Assembly (NCBI RefSeq): GCF_024612015.1
Contig: NZ_CP102512.1
Span: 7,564,001-7,628,000 of the forward strand
From: Streptomyces sp. CA-210063
GTDB taxonomy: Bacteria; Actinomycetota; Actinomycetes; Streptomycetales; Streptomycetaceae
Direction: 5' to 3'
Length of the DNA: 64,000 bases
Below are positions 17,030 through 25,181 of the stretch, one piece after another; the first letter of the stretch is position 1; each line of letters starts with the position of its first letter. The translations under genes were made by a program, and so were the position numbers. The notes beneath the pieces were generated by a model, which was not told the DNA's origin, searched no databases, and saw nothing but the letters and a program-made list of their open reading frames with translations.

Positions 17030-17896
17030 GTGCGGAAGTCCGAGGCGAGAGAGCTGATCAAGCAGGCGTACGCAGCCTGGGACGCCGAGGAGTGGCAGCG
17101 CGCCGCCGACCTCTACGAACAGGTGCTCGCCCATTTCCCGGACGAGAAGCCGAGCGCGGAGTGGTGGTACGACGCCGCGCTCGGCCACAAGTTCCTGCGC
17201 AACTGGGACAAGGCCTACGAACTCGGCGTCCAGGCCGCCGCCCGCTCACCGCGCGGCGAGGGCGACCCCGCGTACTGGAACCTCGGCATCGCCGCCACGA
17301 TCCGCCGCGACTGGACCACCGCCCGCGACGCCTGGGCCGGCTTCGGCTTCGAACTCCCGGACGGTGAGGGCGAGATCAACGGCCGCTTCGGCAACGCCTG
17401 CGTCCGCCTGGACACCGACGGCGAACGCGAGGTCGTCTGGATCGAACGCCTCTGCCCCACCCGCGGCCGCGTCGTGAACGTCCCGGTGACCACCGGCCGC
17501 CGCTACGGCGAGATCGTCCTCCACGACGGCCAGCCGAACGGCGAGCGCGTCGTCGGCGGCACGACCTACCCCGTCTTCGACGAACTCCTCCTCTTCGAAC
17601 CGTCCGACCTGCCCACCTTCCAGGTCACGGTCGCTGCCGCCGACCCCGCCGACCTGGAAGCCCTCGTCACCCTCTTCACCGACCACGACTTCGGCGCCGA
17701 GCCCGCCAGCAGTCTGACGATGCACTGCGCCTGTTGCAGCGAGGGCACCCTCCACAAGGAGCCCAGCGCCCATGCGAGCGGCGCCCAGCGCGTCTCCCTG
17801 GCGGCCCCGGAGGGCGAGGCCCGGCGGTTGCTGGACCAGTGGGCGGGGGAGAAGGCGATCGGGCGCGGCTGGAGCGGGCTGGAGGCCGTGGGCTAG
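17030..17896 (+). CDS. Tetratricopeptide-repeat protein
   Basis: A 288-residue cytosolic protein. The first ~110 residues hold TPR-like helical hairpins (AYAAWDAEEWQRAADLYEQV, YDAALGHKFLRNWDKAYELG, YWNLGIAATIRRDWTTARDAW). The C-terminal part is a beta-rich domain of unknown function with a CACCSEGTLH cysteine/histidine cluster that could bind a metal. GGGGA lies just before the GTG at 17030, immediately after the 27-bp tandem array. No partner is evident. Confidence 0.75.
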   Translation: MRKSEARELIKQAYAAWDAEEWQRAADLYEQVLAHFPDEKPSAEWWYDAALGHKFLRNWDKAYELGVQAAARSPRGEGDPAYWNLGIAATIRRDWTTARDAWAGFGFELPDGEGEINGRFGNACVRLDTDGEREVVWIERLCPTRGRVVNVPVTTGRRYGEIVLHDGQPNGERVVGGTTYPVFDELLLFEPSDLPTFQVTVAAADPADLEALVTLFTDHDFGAEPASSLTMHCACCSEGTLHKEPSAHASGAQRVSLAAPEGEARRLLDQWAGEKAIGRGWSGLEAVG

Positions 17897-18006
17897 GCCG
17901 TTTCGTTCGGATCGCCGAACCCTTGGCATGTGAGGGCGCTCGTCGAGTGCGGCCCCTCCGGCGGCCTCTGTAGCCTGGCGACGCTGTACGTCGGGGGGAG
18001 CTGACC

Positions 18007-18423
18007 GTGGAGAACATCCTGTCCGTGGCCATCGGGGCCGCTATCGGTCTCATAGGGGCGGTGTTCGGTTCGTGGTTCACCGCGCGCCGACAGGACCGCA
18101 TGTGGCTCCGCGAGCAGAAGCTCAAAGCCGGGATCGGCTTCAACACGGCCGTAGTTCAGCTGCTGGACCACCTGAAGGAAACACAGCTGAGTGACGACGG
18201 TCCCGGAGCCAACGAGTTGGCGAACCAGATGCAGGAAGCACGCTCAGCCCTTTACCTGCTCTGCGCGAGCGACACCGTCGATCTCGCCGATGCTCTCGCG
18301 CGTCGGGTCTGGAACACCCGGCCCACCGACGGCAGGGACGACCGCCGGGCCGAGTTCCGAGAGACGTTGGACCTCCTGCGTCGCTTCACCCACCAGCTCC
18401 GGCAAGAAATCGCCAGATCGTAG
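18007..18423 (+). CDS. Small single-span membrane protein
   Basis: A 138-residue protein of unknown function. An N-terminal transmembrane helix (ILSVAIGAAIGLIGAVFGSW) is followed by TARRQDR and a hydrophilic, probably helical cytoplasmic domain. GGGGGGAG precedes the GTG start. It converges on the NACHT gene, with 37 bp between stops. Confidence 0.65.
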   Translation: MENILSVAIGAAIGLIGAVFGSWFTARRQDRMWLREQKLKAGIGFNTAVVQLLDHLKETQLSDDGPGANELANQMQEARSALYLLCASDTVDLADALARRVWNTRPTDGRDDRRAEFRETLDLLRRFTHQLRQEIARS

Positions 18424-18460
18424 TCCCCCTGGGCTGACCGGCTGATCCAAACGGAACTGC

Positions 18461-21400
18461 CTAGGAGACCCTGGTGGGGTTCGGCGCGGGGCCGCCTCCG
18501 CGCCAGCTCTCCTCCACCTCGGCGAACTCGGCGGCGTACGCGCCCGGGGGCAGCGCCTTTCGGAGGTAGGGGAGGTCGGAGGGGCGGAGGAGCCCCAAGG
18601 CGTTGCGCGGCAAGGCCCGGAGGCATTCCTCTGCGCGGGCGGCGAGCCAGTCGTCGCAGCCCAGGTCGGCGGCGAGGCGGAGCAGGTCGATGACGGCTGA
18701 GGGATGGCGGGCGGCGGCTTCCCCGAGATCGCCCGCCGCGAGAACCCTGTCGAGATCACCCTCGTCCACTCGGTGGCGCGGCAGGTCCCACCGCCAGCTG
18801 TCGCTGGCGTTTCCCGCCCAGGTCAGCTCCAGCAGCCGGGGTTCGAGCCCGTCCACCTCCTGCTGATCTCGGACCAACCGGAAACGCTCGTAGACCGCGT
18901 AGAGCGCCTCGTTCAGCTCCTGCTCCCCCCGGCCCGTCGCCTGGCGCAGACAGGCACGCAGCGCGTCCCGCGTCGAGGGGGACACCTCCGCCGGAACGTC
19001 CGCGATTCCGCGCAGTACGGAGGCGAGTGCCGAGTCCGTCAGCGCGGGCACGTCATGCACCAGCTGACGGCACACGGCTTCGAGATACCTGCCCATCTCC
19101 CCTTGCGGCAGAGCGCCGACGACAGTCAGACACCTGTCGTAAAGGTCGGGCAGCACCGCGGGGTGATGCAGGTCTCTGGTCAGCAGGGCGACGAGTGACT
19201 GCGCCGCCGACCGCAGCTGTCCCTCGTCGTCGAGGTGATACGCCCGCAGCGAGCTGGGCATCTGGCGCAGCAACGGGTAGGCGACGTGCAGGAGGTACTC
19301 GGCATCCGGATCGCCGACGAACATCACCCGGCGCACCGTGTTCGCGAGCTCATCGGCGCTTCCGTCCACCAGCACGTGTCCCGGTGCCCTTGGTGTCCTG
19401 CTGTACTGGTAACCGTGGGCCCAGCTGAGTTCGTGATGGACGAAGGGCACCCTGTCCATGCCGATCCGCAGATCCTCCCGGGAACCGTCCGAGTCGGACG
19501 GGGCAGGGTGCCAGAAGCGTTCCGGGGACAGCGTGGACGAGTACAGGTCCCACGAATTCGCGGAGAACTGCGACTGCCACATCATTGACTGCCTGCGCCA
19601 GTGCTCGGCTGTCCCCTCGGCCCCCAGGAAATCCGACGCGTGCACCGCGCCGACTGTCAGAACCGCGATCAGCAGCAGGTTGGCGGTGTAGACCGCATCG
19701 CGATACGTCCTGGTCAGAGGCACCGGAGCATGCCCCGAGTCGGTGCGGTGCGCGATGTCCCACGGGGCCGCGCGGAACAGTTCGGCGAGCAGCGTGGTCA
19801 ACGCGTCCCGCGCCGTCGGCGACTCCCGGCCCGACAACATCTCGCGCAGGCTCTGCACGATCCGTGTTCGGTCGGTGAGCGGGGCGAAGGACAGCAACGC
19901 GTACAACTCGCCGTCGTCGGGCAGCCCGTCGCCCCGCCGGGGCGCGGCTGTCAACCGCCGCAGCGCCCGTTCGATCAGCCGGGCGGTCAGGTGCTCGCCG
20001 AAGGTCGCGTGCATGAACTCATAGCTGCGCAGCCGCTGTTCGGTCACCACCGCCTGCGCTTCGTGCACGAAGAGGAAACGACCGAAGAGCAGCCCGCGCT
20101 CGGCGTACCGCTCAACCGTCTCCGTGCCGCCCAGCGCCCGCAGATCCCGGTCCGCCTCCTCACCGGTGATGGCCTGGGCGCCGCGCTGGAAGATGCCGAG
20201 GGCGACCACCGACAGGCGGTGGAGTTCACGGTCCACGGCGATCCCCTCGTCGTCGGCCGGCAGCGAGCCGTCCTTCTCGATCTGGCGGCGGACGAACTCC
20301 CTGAGCAACTGCTCGTACAGCTGGGTGCCGCTGAGGCGCTCGGCGCCGAAGCGCTGCAGAGCGTTGCCCTCGATGTCGTACAGCGCGAGCATGAGCAACA
20401 GCAGCGGCTGGGCCGCGAGTCTGTCCTGTCGGCCGAGCGCCTCCAAGGTGAGCGGACGCAGGGCGTGCTGCTCCAGGTGGGCACGGTTCGTCGTGTTCCA
20501 GATGGCGAGCCACTGCCGGATCTCGGGCTCGTGGAACGGTTCCAGGCGCAGCACCTGGCTGTCCCGGGGAATCTCCGCACGGTCGGCGACGACTGTGCGG
20601 CTCGTCACCACGACGATCAGTGGACGGCCGAGTTCCGCCTCCCGCGCCTGGAACGCCGCCACGTCCCGCAGATAGCCCCACTGCCGGGTGACGGAGAGCC
20701 GCTGCGCGCCCGCTTGAAGCAGTTCGTCGAAGCCGTCCAGCAGGACGACAGGGATCGCACCGGGCTCGGACTCGGACCAGTCAGGCCAGCTCACCGACCG
20801 GCCCCGGGCCTCCCGTAGGGCGTGCTCCAGTTGGTCCTGTACGTCGGCCTCCGCCGGTACGCGCCGCAGCTCCACCCGGAGCGGACGGAAATCGCCCTCC
20901 GGCAGCCGGGCCGTCAGCAGTTTGGTGAGCAACGACTTTCCGGCCCCGGGATCGCCCAGCACGACGAGGGGGGCCAGAAAGGCCGGAAGGCTGAGCAAGT
21001 GGGCGGCGAAGAAACGCTCGATGCCGTCATGCAACGGCTGCTCGTCCCACCACTTGTCGGAGGCGACACCGTGTTCGGCGCCGTCCTCCAGGTCCTGCCC
21101 GGGCAGCCGGAAGCGGGGGTTCACATACCCGTCCGCGAGACTCGGTACCCGGGGCCCGCGTACGTCGAGCGAGGCGATGGGGCTGTGCAGCAGCACGTGA
21201 TGGGAAGGCGCCGGGTCGACGAGGCCCCCGAATTCCGCCAGCAGGGCCCCCAGGCCGGCGAGCCCCGTGCCACCTCGGGTGGATTCCCCGGCGCCGGGCA
21301 GCCCGGCCGTCAGCGCGAACTCGGGACAGACCGCGGCGAGCGGCGTGGCCAGCCTGAGGTAGTGGTCCACGAACTCCTGGCGGTGTGCGGCGATCACCGC

Positions 21401-22198
21401 CTGGGCGCCTGCGAGCAGCACCGGGTCCGCGGGCTGCTGACGCTCGTCGGACCACACCTGTGCTCGTGCCGCACCGCTCACCAGCTCCCGGATCAGTTGA
21501 CGCGGTGTGGTCCGGTTCACGCGCTGCGCACCGGACTCGACCAGTGCCGCGGCCGCCAGCACCAGCCGCGCGGCCTGCAGCAGTGCGCCGCGCGGCACGC
21601 CGTGTTCCGCCCGCACCCGCTCCGCGAAGCCCTCCAGCAAGGCGTTCGCCACATCGGGCGGTCCCTGCTTGCCGTACACCTCGCCCAAGAGCACATGCGC
21701 GGTACGTGGCAGCTCCGCCCGCCCGGCCGACAGCAGCTGCACCGCCTCGTCGATGTCCATGTGGATGGCGCGCCGGACGTCTCGCGCCACCGTTCTGGCC
21801 ACTGTGTTGTCGACAGCCGACACGAGCACCGTCCGGGTGAGCGGCGGGCCGACGGCGTCAGGCGTGTCGCACGGACCGGACGCCTCTCGGCCTCTGGCCG
21901 CGCGCCTCCGTTCGAACGCCCCCACCACCTCGGCATGCCGTGAGCGCCACCACCCCTCGTCCAGCCGCAGATCCACGAGCGGCTGCGCACGCCGCTCGGC
22001 GCGCTCGGCGCACAGCGTCACGATCAGCCGTACGTCATCCCAGTCCGGCGGGGTCCGCCGCCCCCCGTTGAGCAGTTCCGACACCGAACTCGGGCTCTTG
22101 CCGAGCAGGTGGGCGATGTCCGTCTGCCGCACGCGGCACTCACGCACCAGACGCTGGAGCAGGTCACAGAAGACTGCGACGGGACCGTCCGGTGCCAC
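18461..22198 (-). CDS. HTH-NACHT (STAND) NTPase
   Basis: A 1245-residue protein. Residues ~15-46 form an XRE-type HTH (VRQTDIAHLLGKSPSSVSELLNG in two segments). After a helical region comes a NACHT module: P-loop VVLGDPGAGKSLL at ~412-424, Walker B PVVLLDGFDELLQ at ~483-495, then a VVTSRT sensor-1-like motif. The last ~550 residues are helical and of unknown fold, with one hydrophobic segment (VYTANLLLIAVLTVGAV). Bacterial NACHT proteins include antiphage NLR-like systems, and others are regulators. The HTH here favours a DNA-bound sensor. The GTG at 22198 is chosen because GGGGGGAG sits 6 nt before it and the HTH follows directly; the frame is open to 22363. It is divergent from a 54-residue membrane protein. 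Confidence 0.8.
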   Translation of the reverse strand: MAPDGPVAVFCDLLQRLVRECRVRQTDIAHLLGKSPSSVSELLNGGRRTPPDWDDVRLIVTLCAERAERRAQPLVDLRLDEGWWRSRHAEVVGAFERRRAARGREASGPCDTPDAVGPPLTRTVLVSAVDNTVARTVARDVRRAIHMDIDEAVQLLSAGRAELPRTAHVLLGEVYGKQGPPDVANALLEGFAERVRAEHGVPRGALLQAARLVLAAAALVESGAQRVNRTTPRQLIRELVSGAARAQVWSDERQQPADPVLLAGAQAVIAAHRQEFVDHYLRLATPLAAVCPEFALTAGLPGAGESTRGGTGLAGLGALLAEFGGLVDPAPSHHVLLHSPIASLDVRGPRVPSLADGYVNPRFRLPGQDLEDGAEHGVASDKWWDEQPLHDGIERFFAAHLLSLPAFLAPLVVLGDPGAGKSLLTKLLTARLPEGDFRPLRVELRRVPAEADVQDQLEHALREARGRSVSWPDWSESEPGAIPVVLLDGFDELLQAGAQRLSVTRQWGYLRDVAAFQAREAELGRPLIVVVTSRTVVADRAEIPRDSQVLRLEPFHEPEIRQWLAIWNTTNRAHLEQHALRPLTLEALGRQDRLAAQPLLLLMLALYDIEGNALQRFGAERLSGTQLYEQLLREFVRRQIEKDGSLPADDEGIAVDRELHRLSVVALGIFQRGAQAITGEEADRDLRALGGTETVERYAERGLLFGRFLFVHEAQAVVTEQRLRSYEFMHATFGEHLTARLIERALRRLTAAPRRGDGLPDDGELYALLSFAPLTDRTRIVQSLREMLSGRESPTARDALTTLLAELFRAAPWDIAHRTDSGHAPVPLTRTYRDAVYTANLLLIAVLTVGAVHASDFLGAEGTAEHWRRQSMMWQSQFSANSWDLYSSTLSPERFWHPAPSDSDGSREDLRIGMDRVPFVHHELSWAHGYQYSRTPRAPGHVLVDGSADELANTVRRVMFVGDPDAEYLLHVAYPLLRQMPSSLRAYHLDDEGQLRSAAQSLVALLTRDLHHPAVLPDLYDRCLTVVGALPQGEMGRYLEAVCRQLVHDVPALTDSALASVLRGIADVPAEVSPSTRDALRACLRQATGRGEQELNEALYAVYERFRLVRDQQEVDGLEPRLLELTWAGNASDSWRWDLPRHRVDEGDLDRVLAAGDLGEAAARHPSAVIDLLRLAADLGCDDWLAARAEECLRALPRNALGLLRPSDLPYLRKALPPGAYAAEFAEVEESWRGGGPAPNPTRVS

Positions 22199-22344
22199 GG
22201 GCAACTCCCCCCTTCTTCGGCGAAGTTCGGCGAACACTTCCGAAGCGTACGACCTGACCTGCGCCTTCCGCCGGGAGTTCGACCGAGATCGGGATTGGCC
22301 CTCGGCGCGGGTTCCGAGCGCGAGAGTCGTCTCCGCAACGAGCC

Positions 22345-22408
22345 GATCAAAGGGCCCGATCAAAGGGCCCGATCAAAGGGCCCGATCAACGAGCCCGATC
22401 AACGAGCC
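22345..22408. repeat. Five tandem 13-bp units in the NACHT/small-membrane-protein promoter region
   Basis: GATCAAAGGGCCC is repeated exactly at 22345, 22358 and 22371, followed by two GATCAACGAGCCC-type units at 22384 and 22397. The array lies in the 234-bp divergent intergenic region and could alter operator or promoter spacing. Confidence 0.85.
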
Positions 22409-22432
22409 GATCGTCGTCCCGGAGGAATCGCC

Positions 22433-22597
22433 ATGACCATCCAGTCGCCCGTCCTGCTCGCCGCCCTCGTCTTCACGGCTGTCTACGTAGGCGTCGTTCT
22501 GCCTGCCGTCTGGTCGCGCAAGCCGGCCCGCAGGCGGGCGGCGCTCAGCGTGCTCACTCAGCTACTCACGGCTCTGCGCCGTTGGCGGGGCCGTTAG
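22433..22597 (+). CDS. Very small membrane protein next to the NACHT NTPase
   Basis: A 54-residue protein: one transmembrane helix (LLAALVFTAVYVGVVLPAVW) and a strongly basic tail (RKPARRRAAL...RRWRGR). GGAGGA lies 6 nt before the ATG, so translation looks real. It is divergent from the HTH-NACHT gene. Small membrane proteins near STAND genes can be effectors or partners, but no family is recognised here. Confidence 0.65.
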   Translation: MTIQSPVLLAALVFTAVYVGVVLPAVWSRKPARRRAALSVLTQLLTALRRWRGR

Positions 22598-22647
22598 CCA
22601 GACTTTGGGCTGTAAGTAAAAAATTCCCATTCTGGGCATTTGTGGGG

Positions 22648-22675
22648 TTGCGTAGGCATCCAGTTGTTCTATCCT
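22648..22675 (+). promoter_or_regulatory. Putative promoter of the TPP-riboswitch-like RNA
   Basis: TTGCGT and TATCCT are separated by 16 bp, a fair match to the vegetative consensus, inside an unusually AT-rich stretch. Transcription would start near 22682, just before the outer stem of the RNA. Confidence 0.45.
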
Positions 22676-22681
22676 AAAAGC

Positions 22682-22869
22682 AGGCCTACGGGACGAGTGA
22701 GGGAGTCCGACCGGAGTAGCCGACATGGGCGAGAGGTAGTAGATCCGCCGGTGCCGACGTCGACGGTAGGGCTGAGAGGCCAGAGGGCAGTAGTAGGGCC
22801 TGATGGCGACCCCTAGTACCTGATCCGGGTAATACCGGCGCAGGGAACCCGTCTCGTAGGTCCCTTTTT
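22682..22869 (+). ncRNA. TPP-riboswitch-like (THI-element) RNA without a downstream gene
   Basis: The 3' half ACCTGATCCGGGTAATACC (continuing GGCGCAGGGA, 22818-22846) has the core of thiamine-pyrophosphate riboswitches. Upstream are GGCTGAGAGG (22770-22779) and a plausible 5' box GGGAGTCC (22701-22708), with an unusually long insertion between them. The outer stem pairs 22685-22697 (CCTACGGGACGAG) with 22848-22860 (CCCGTCTCGTAGG), with one wobble and one mismatch. That stem competes with a terminator at 22843-22869. There is no thiamine gene downstream: the RNA stops at the kstR-like stop codon, and read-through would be antisense to kstR. Confidence is high for the 3' core and lower for the full fold. 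Confidence 0.6.
22843..22869 (+). terminator. Intrinsic terminator with T-tract, overlapping the riboswitch outer stem
   Basis: GGGAACC and GGTCCC pair with one bulged A and are followed by five T. A T-tract is rare in this genome. The 3' arm of the hairpin shares bases with the RNA's outer stem, so the two structures exclude each other as in an expression platform. Confidence 0.6.
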
Positions 22870-23507
22870 CATGCCTGCTCCCGCCGGTCCGGAGCCGTCA
22901 GGTCGATCAGGCGGCACACCGTCTCGATGTCGATCTTCACCTGGGCGATGGAGGCGCGGCCGGAGAGCCAGGTGATCAGGGCCGAGTGCCAGGTGTGCTC
23001 GATGACGCGGACCGCCGACAGCTGCTCCGCGGTGGGGTGCTCCAGGCCCATCGCGTCGAGGACGATCGCGGTGGTCTGGTGGGAGACCTGGTCGACCTCG
23101 GGGCTGACGCTGCGGTCGGCGAAGGTCAGCGCGCGGACCATGGCGTCGGCGAGGTGGGGTTCGCGCTGGAGGGCGCGGAAGGCGCGCATCAGGGTCTCCG
23201 CGACGCGCTCGGCCGCCGTCTCGCCGGTCGGTGGCTTCTTGCGGAGCGTCCCGTGCATGTGCTCCAGCTGGTCCTGCATGGTGGCGACCAGCAGATGGAT
23301 CTTGGAGGGGAAGTAGCGGTAGAGCGTGCCGAGGGCGACCTGCGAGGACTCGGCGACCTCACGCATCTGTACGGCGTCGAAACCGCCCCGGCTGGCCAGC
23401 TGGGCACTCGCGTGCAGGATGCGACGCCGACGGGCCTCCTGCCGCTCCGTGAGGGGCGGCGAGTCCGGTCGCACGGCGCTGGCTTCCACCTTGACTTCCG
23501 CAGGCAT
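22869..23507 (-). CDS. kstR: TetR-family repressor, KstR-like
   Basis: A 212-residue TetR protein. The N-terminal HTH reads RRRRILHASAQLASRGGF, then DAVQMREVAESSQVALGTLY and RYFPSKIHLLVA, closely tracking mycobacterial KstR (GGYEAVQMRAVAD...VAVGTLYRYFPSKVHLLVS). The ligand domain keeps HLADAMVRALTFADRS, EVDQV and the C-terminal WLSGRASI. KstR represses cholesterol catabolic genes and is released by 3-oxo-steroid-CoA ligands. An exact KstR box lies 150 bp upstream in the divergent intergenic region, consistent with autoregulation, and four more boxes lie at steroid-type genes. Its stop codon touches the terminator of the opposing riboswitch-like RNA. Start ATG at 23507; the ribosome site is weak. 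Confidence 0.85.
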   Translation of the reverse strand: MPAEVKVEASAVRPDSPPLTERQEARRRRILHASAQLASRGGFDAVQMREVAESSQVALGTLYRYFPSKIHLLVATMQDQLEHMHGTLRKKPPTGETAAERVAETLMRAFRALQREPHLADAMVRALTFADRSVSPEVDQVSHQTTAIVLDAMGLEHPTAEQLSAVRVIEHTWHSALITWLSGRASIAQVKIDIETVCRLIDLTAPDRREQA

Positions 23508-23656
23508 GGGTCTCGTTCCGTGACAGTCGTGACGGTCGGTGAGGGTATGCGATCAAATAGCATGCCAGGGCGGGTGCCGTGGCGTGAATCACCTGATCCA
23601 CCCCTCACAGCGGTCCTACCAGCCGGTAGATTCGAAGCCTCTTGAACGATCAACTC

Positions 23657-23670
23657 TGTAACTTGTTCTA
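23657..23670. promoter_or_regulatory. KstR operator (exact match) between kstR and the glycosyltransferase operon
   Basis: TGTAACTTGTTCTA fits TnnAACnnGTTnnA fully. It is 57 bp before the glycosyltransferase start and 150 bp before the kstR start. Confidence 0.72.
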
Positions 23671-23691
23671 GATTACCGTCTCGTCGTAATC
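23671..23691. promoter_or_regulatory. GATTAC-GTAATC inverted repeat adjoining the KstR box
   Basis: Six-base complementary arms (GATTAC, GTAATC) flank 9 nt directly next to the KstR operator. It may be a separate operator for the glycosyltransferase operon. No cognate regulator is recognised. Confidence 0.35.
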
Positions 23692-23726
23692 TCACGGGAA
23701 ATCGCAGTGAGAAGGGGGCCAGGAGA

Positions 23727-25181
23727 GTGACCGCTGAGGCCAGTCAGGCGGGGTCCCGGCATGACCTCGCTGCCGACGGCGGGCGACCGCTCGACATCGC
23801 GCTCCTCACCTATAAAGGGAACCCGTTCTGCGGGGGCCAGGGCGTCTACGTACGGCACCTCTCGCGCGAGCTCGCGCGCCTCGGCCACCGGGTCGAGGTC
23901 ATCGGCTCCCAGCCCTACCCCGTGCTCGACGAGGACGCCGTCCCCGGCGACGGTCCGGGCGGGATCTCCCTCACCGAGCTGCCCAGCCTCGACCTCTACC
24001 GGCACCCCGACCCCTTCCGCACCCCGAAGCGCGGCGAGTACCGCGACTGGATCGACGCCCTCGAAGTGGCCACGATGTGGACCGGCGGCTTCCCCGAACC
24101 GCTGACCTTCTCCCTCCGCGCCCGCCGCCATCTGCGCGCCCGGCGCGGCCAGTTCGACGTCGTCCACGACAACCAGACACTCGGGTACGGGCTGTTGGGC
24201 GATGTGGGCGCGCCCCTCGTCACCACCATCCACCACCCCATCACCGTCGACCGGCAGTTGGAGCTGGACGCGGCCGAGGGGTGGCAGCGGCGGATGTCCG
24301 TGCGCCGCTGGTACGCCTTCACGCGCATGCAGAAGCGGGTCGCCCGGCGGCTGCCGTCCGTGCTCACCGTCTCCGGCACCTCCCGCCAGGAGATCGTCGA
24401 CCACCTCGGCGTACGCGACGACCGTATGCATGTCGTGCACATCGGCGCCGACACCGACCTCTTCTCGCCGGACCCGGCCGTGGCGCGGGTGCCCGGCCGG
24501 ATCGTCACCACCTCCAGCGCGGACGTGCCGCTCAAGGGGCTCGTCTTCCTCGTCGAGGCACTCGCCAAGGTGCGCACCGAGCACACGGCCGCCCACCTGG
24601 TCGTCGTGGGCAAGCGGCCCGCCGAGGGCCCGGTCGCCCAGACCATCGAGCGGTACGGCCTCGAAGGCGCCGTCGAGTTCGTCAAGGGCATCTCGGACGC
24701 CGAGCTGGTCGACCTGGTCCGCTCGGCCGAGGTCGCCTGCGTCCCCTCGCTGTACGAGGGGTTCTCGCTGCCCGCCGCCGAGGCCATGGCCACCGGTACA
24801 CCGCTGGTCGCCACCACCGGCGGAGCCATCCCGGAGGTCGCCGGACCCGACGGCGAGACCTGCCTCGCGGTACCGCCGGGCGACCCGGGCGCCCTGGCCG
24901 CCGGGCTCAACCGGCTCCTCGGCGACCCGGAACTGAGGCAGCGGCTCGGCCACGCGGGACGCGAGCGCGTGCTCCAGCGGTTCACCTGGGCCAAGGCGGC
25001 CGAGGGCACGGTGGCCCACTACCGCGAGGCGATCGCCCGCGCGGAGGGGCGCCCCGAGGCCGTACCGGCGGCCGACCGGGCCCTCGAAACCCCCGCAGCC
25101 GACGACGCCCACGAGGCCGTCGAAGAAGTAGTTGAAGCAAACCGCGAAAGCGCCAACCGCGAAAGCAGGGCCACGTGCTGA
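23727..25181 (+). CDS. GT4-family glycosyltransferase
   Basis: A 484-residue GT-B glycosyltransferase. The N-terminal acceptor domain begins IALLTYKGNPFCGGQGVYVRHLS, quoted here in part, with the glycine loop GGQGVY. The C-terminal donor domain has VVGKRPAEGP, the typical SLYEGFSLPAAEAMATGTP as EGFSLPAAEAMA (a GT4 E-x7-E motif), and TGGAIPEV. It transfers a sugar from an activated donor to an unknown acceptor. GGGGG lies 8 nt before the GTG. The C-terminal ~40 residues are a low-complexity Glu/Ala tail. It overlaps the methyltransferase by 7 bp and starts a three-gene operon behind an exact KstR operator, which is unexpected for a glycosylation operon. Confidence 0.85.
   Translation: MTAEASQAGSRHDLAADGGRPLDIALLTYKGNPFCGGQGVYVRHLSRELARLGHRVEVIGSQPYPVLDEDAVPGDGPGGISLTELPSLDLYRHPDPFRTPKRGEYRDWIDALEVATMWTGGFPEPLTFSLRARRHLRARRGQFDVVHDNQTLGYGLLGDVGAPLVTTIHHPITVDRQLELDAAEGWQRRMSVRRWYAFTRMQKRVARRLPSVLTVSGTSRQEIVDHLGVRDDRMHVVHIGADTDLFSPDPAVARVPGRIVTTSSADVPLKGLVFLVEALAKVRTEHTAAHLVVVGKRPAEGPVAQTIERYGLEGAVEFVKGISDAELVDLVRSAEVACVPSLYEGFSLPAAEAMATGTPLVATTGGAIPEVAGPDGETCLAVPPGDPGALAAGLNRLLGDPELRQRLGHAGRERVLQRFTWAKAAEGTVAHYREAIARAEGRPEAVPAADRALETPAADDAHEAVEEVVEANRESANRESRATC

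Noticed and set aside
18007..22198. Small membrane protein at 18007 and the NACHT gene as one operon
   Set aside because: They are convergent, with 37 bp between stop codons, so they cannot be co-transcribed.
22345..22408. Array of short repeats resembling a CRISPR
   Set aside because: Units are contiguous 13-bp copies without spacers. The other arrays in the window (16937, 28910, 42876, 47861) are likewise simple tandem repeats, and no cas gene is present.
22661..22671. Possible sixth KstR operator near GTTGTTCTA
   Set aside because: Only the right half (GTTCTA) matches; the left half reads CAG in place of AAC, so it does not meet the consensus.
22843..22869. Terminator serving the kstR-like gene on the reverse strand
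   Set aside because: Read on the reverse strand, the T-tract becomes an A-tract before the hairpin, so the intrinsic terminator is directional for the + strand RNA only.
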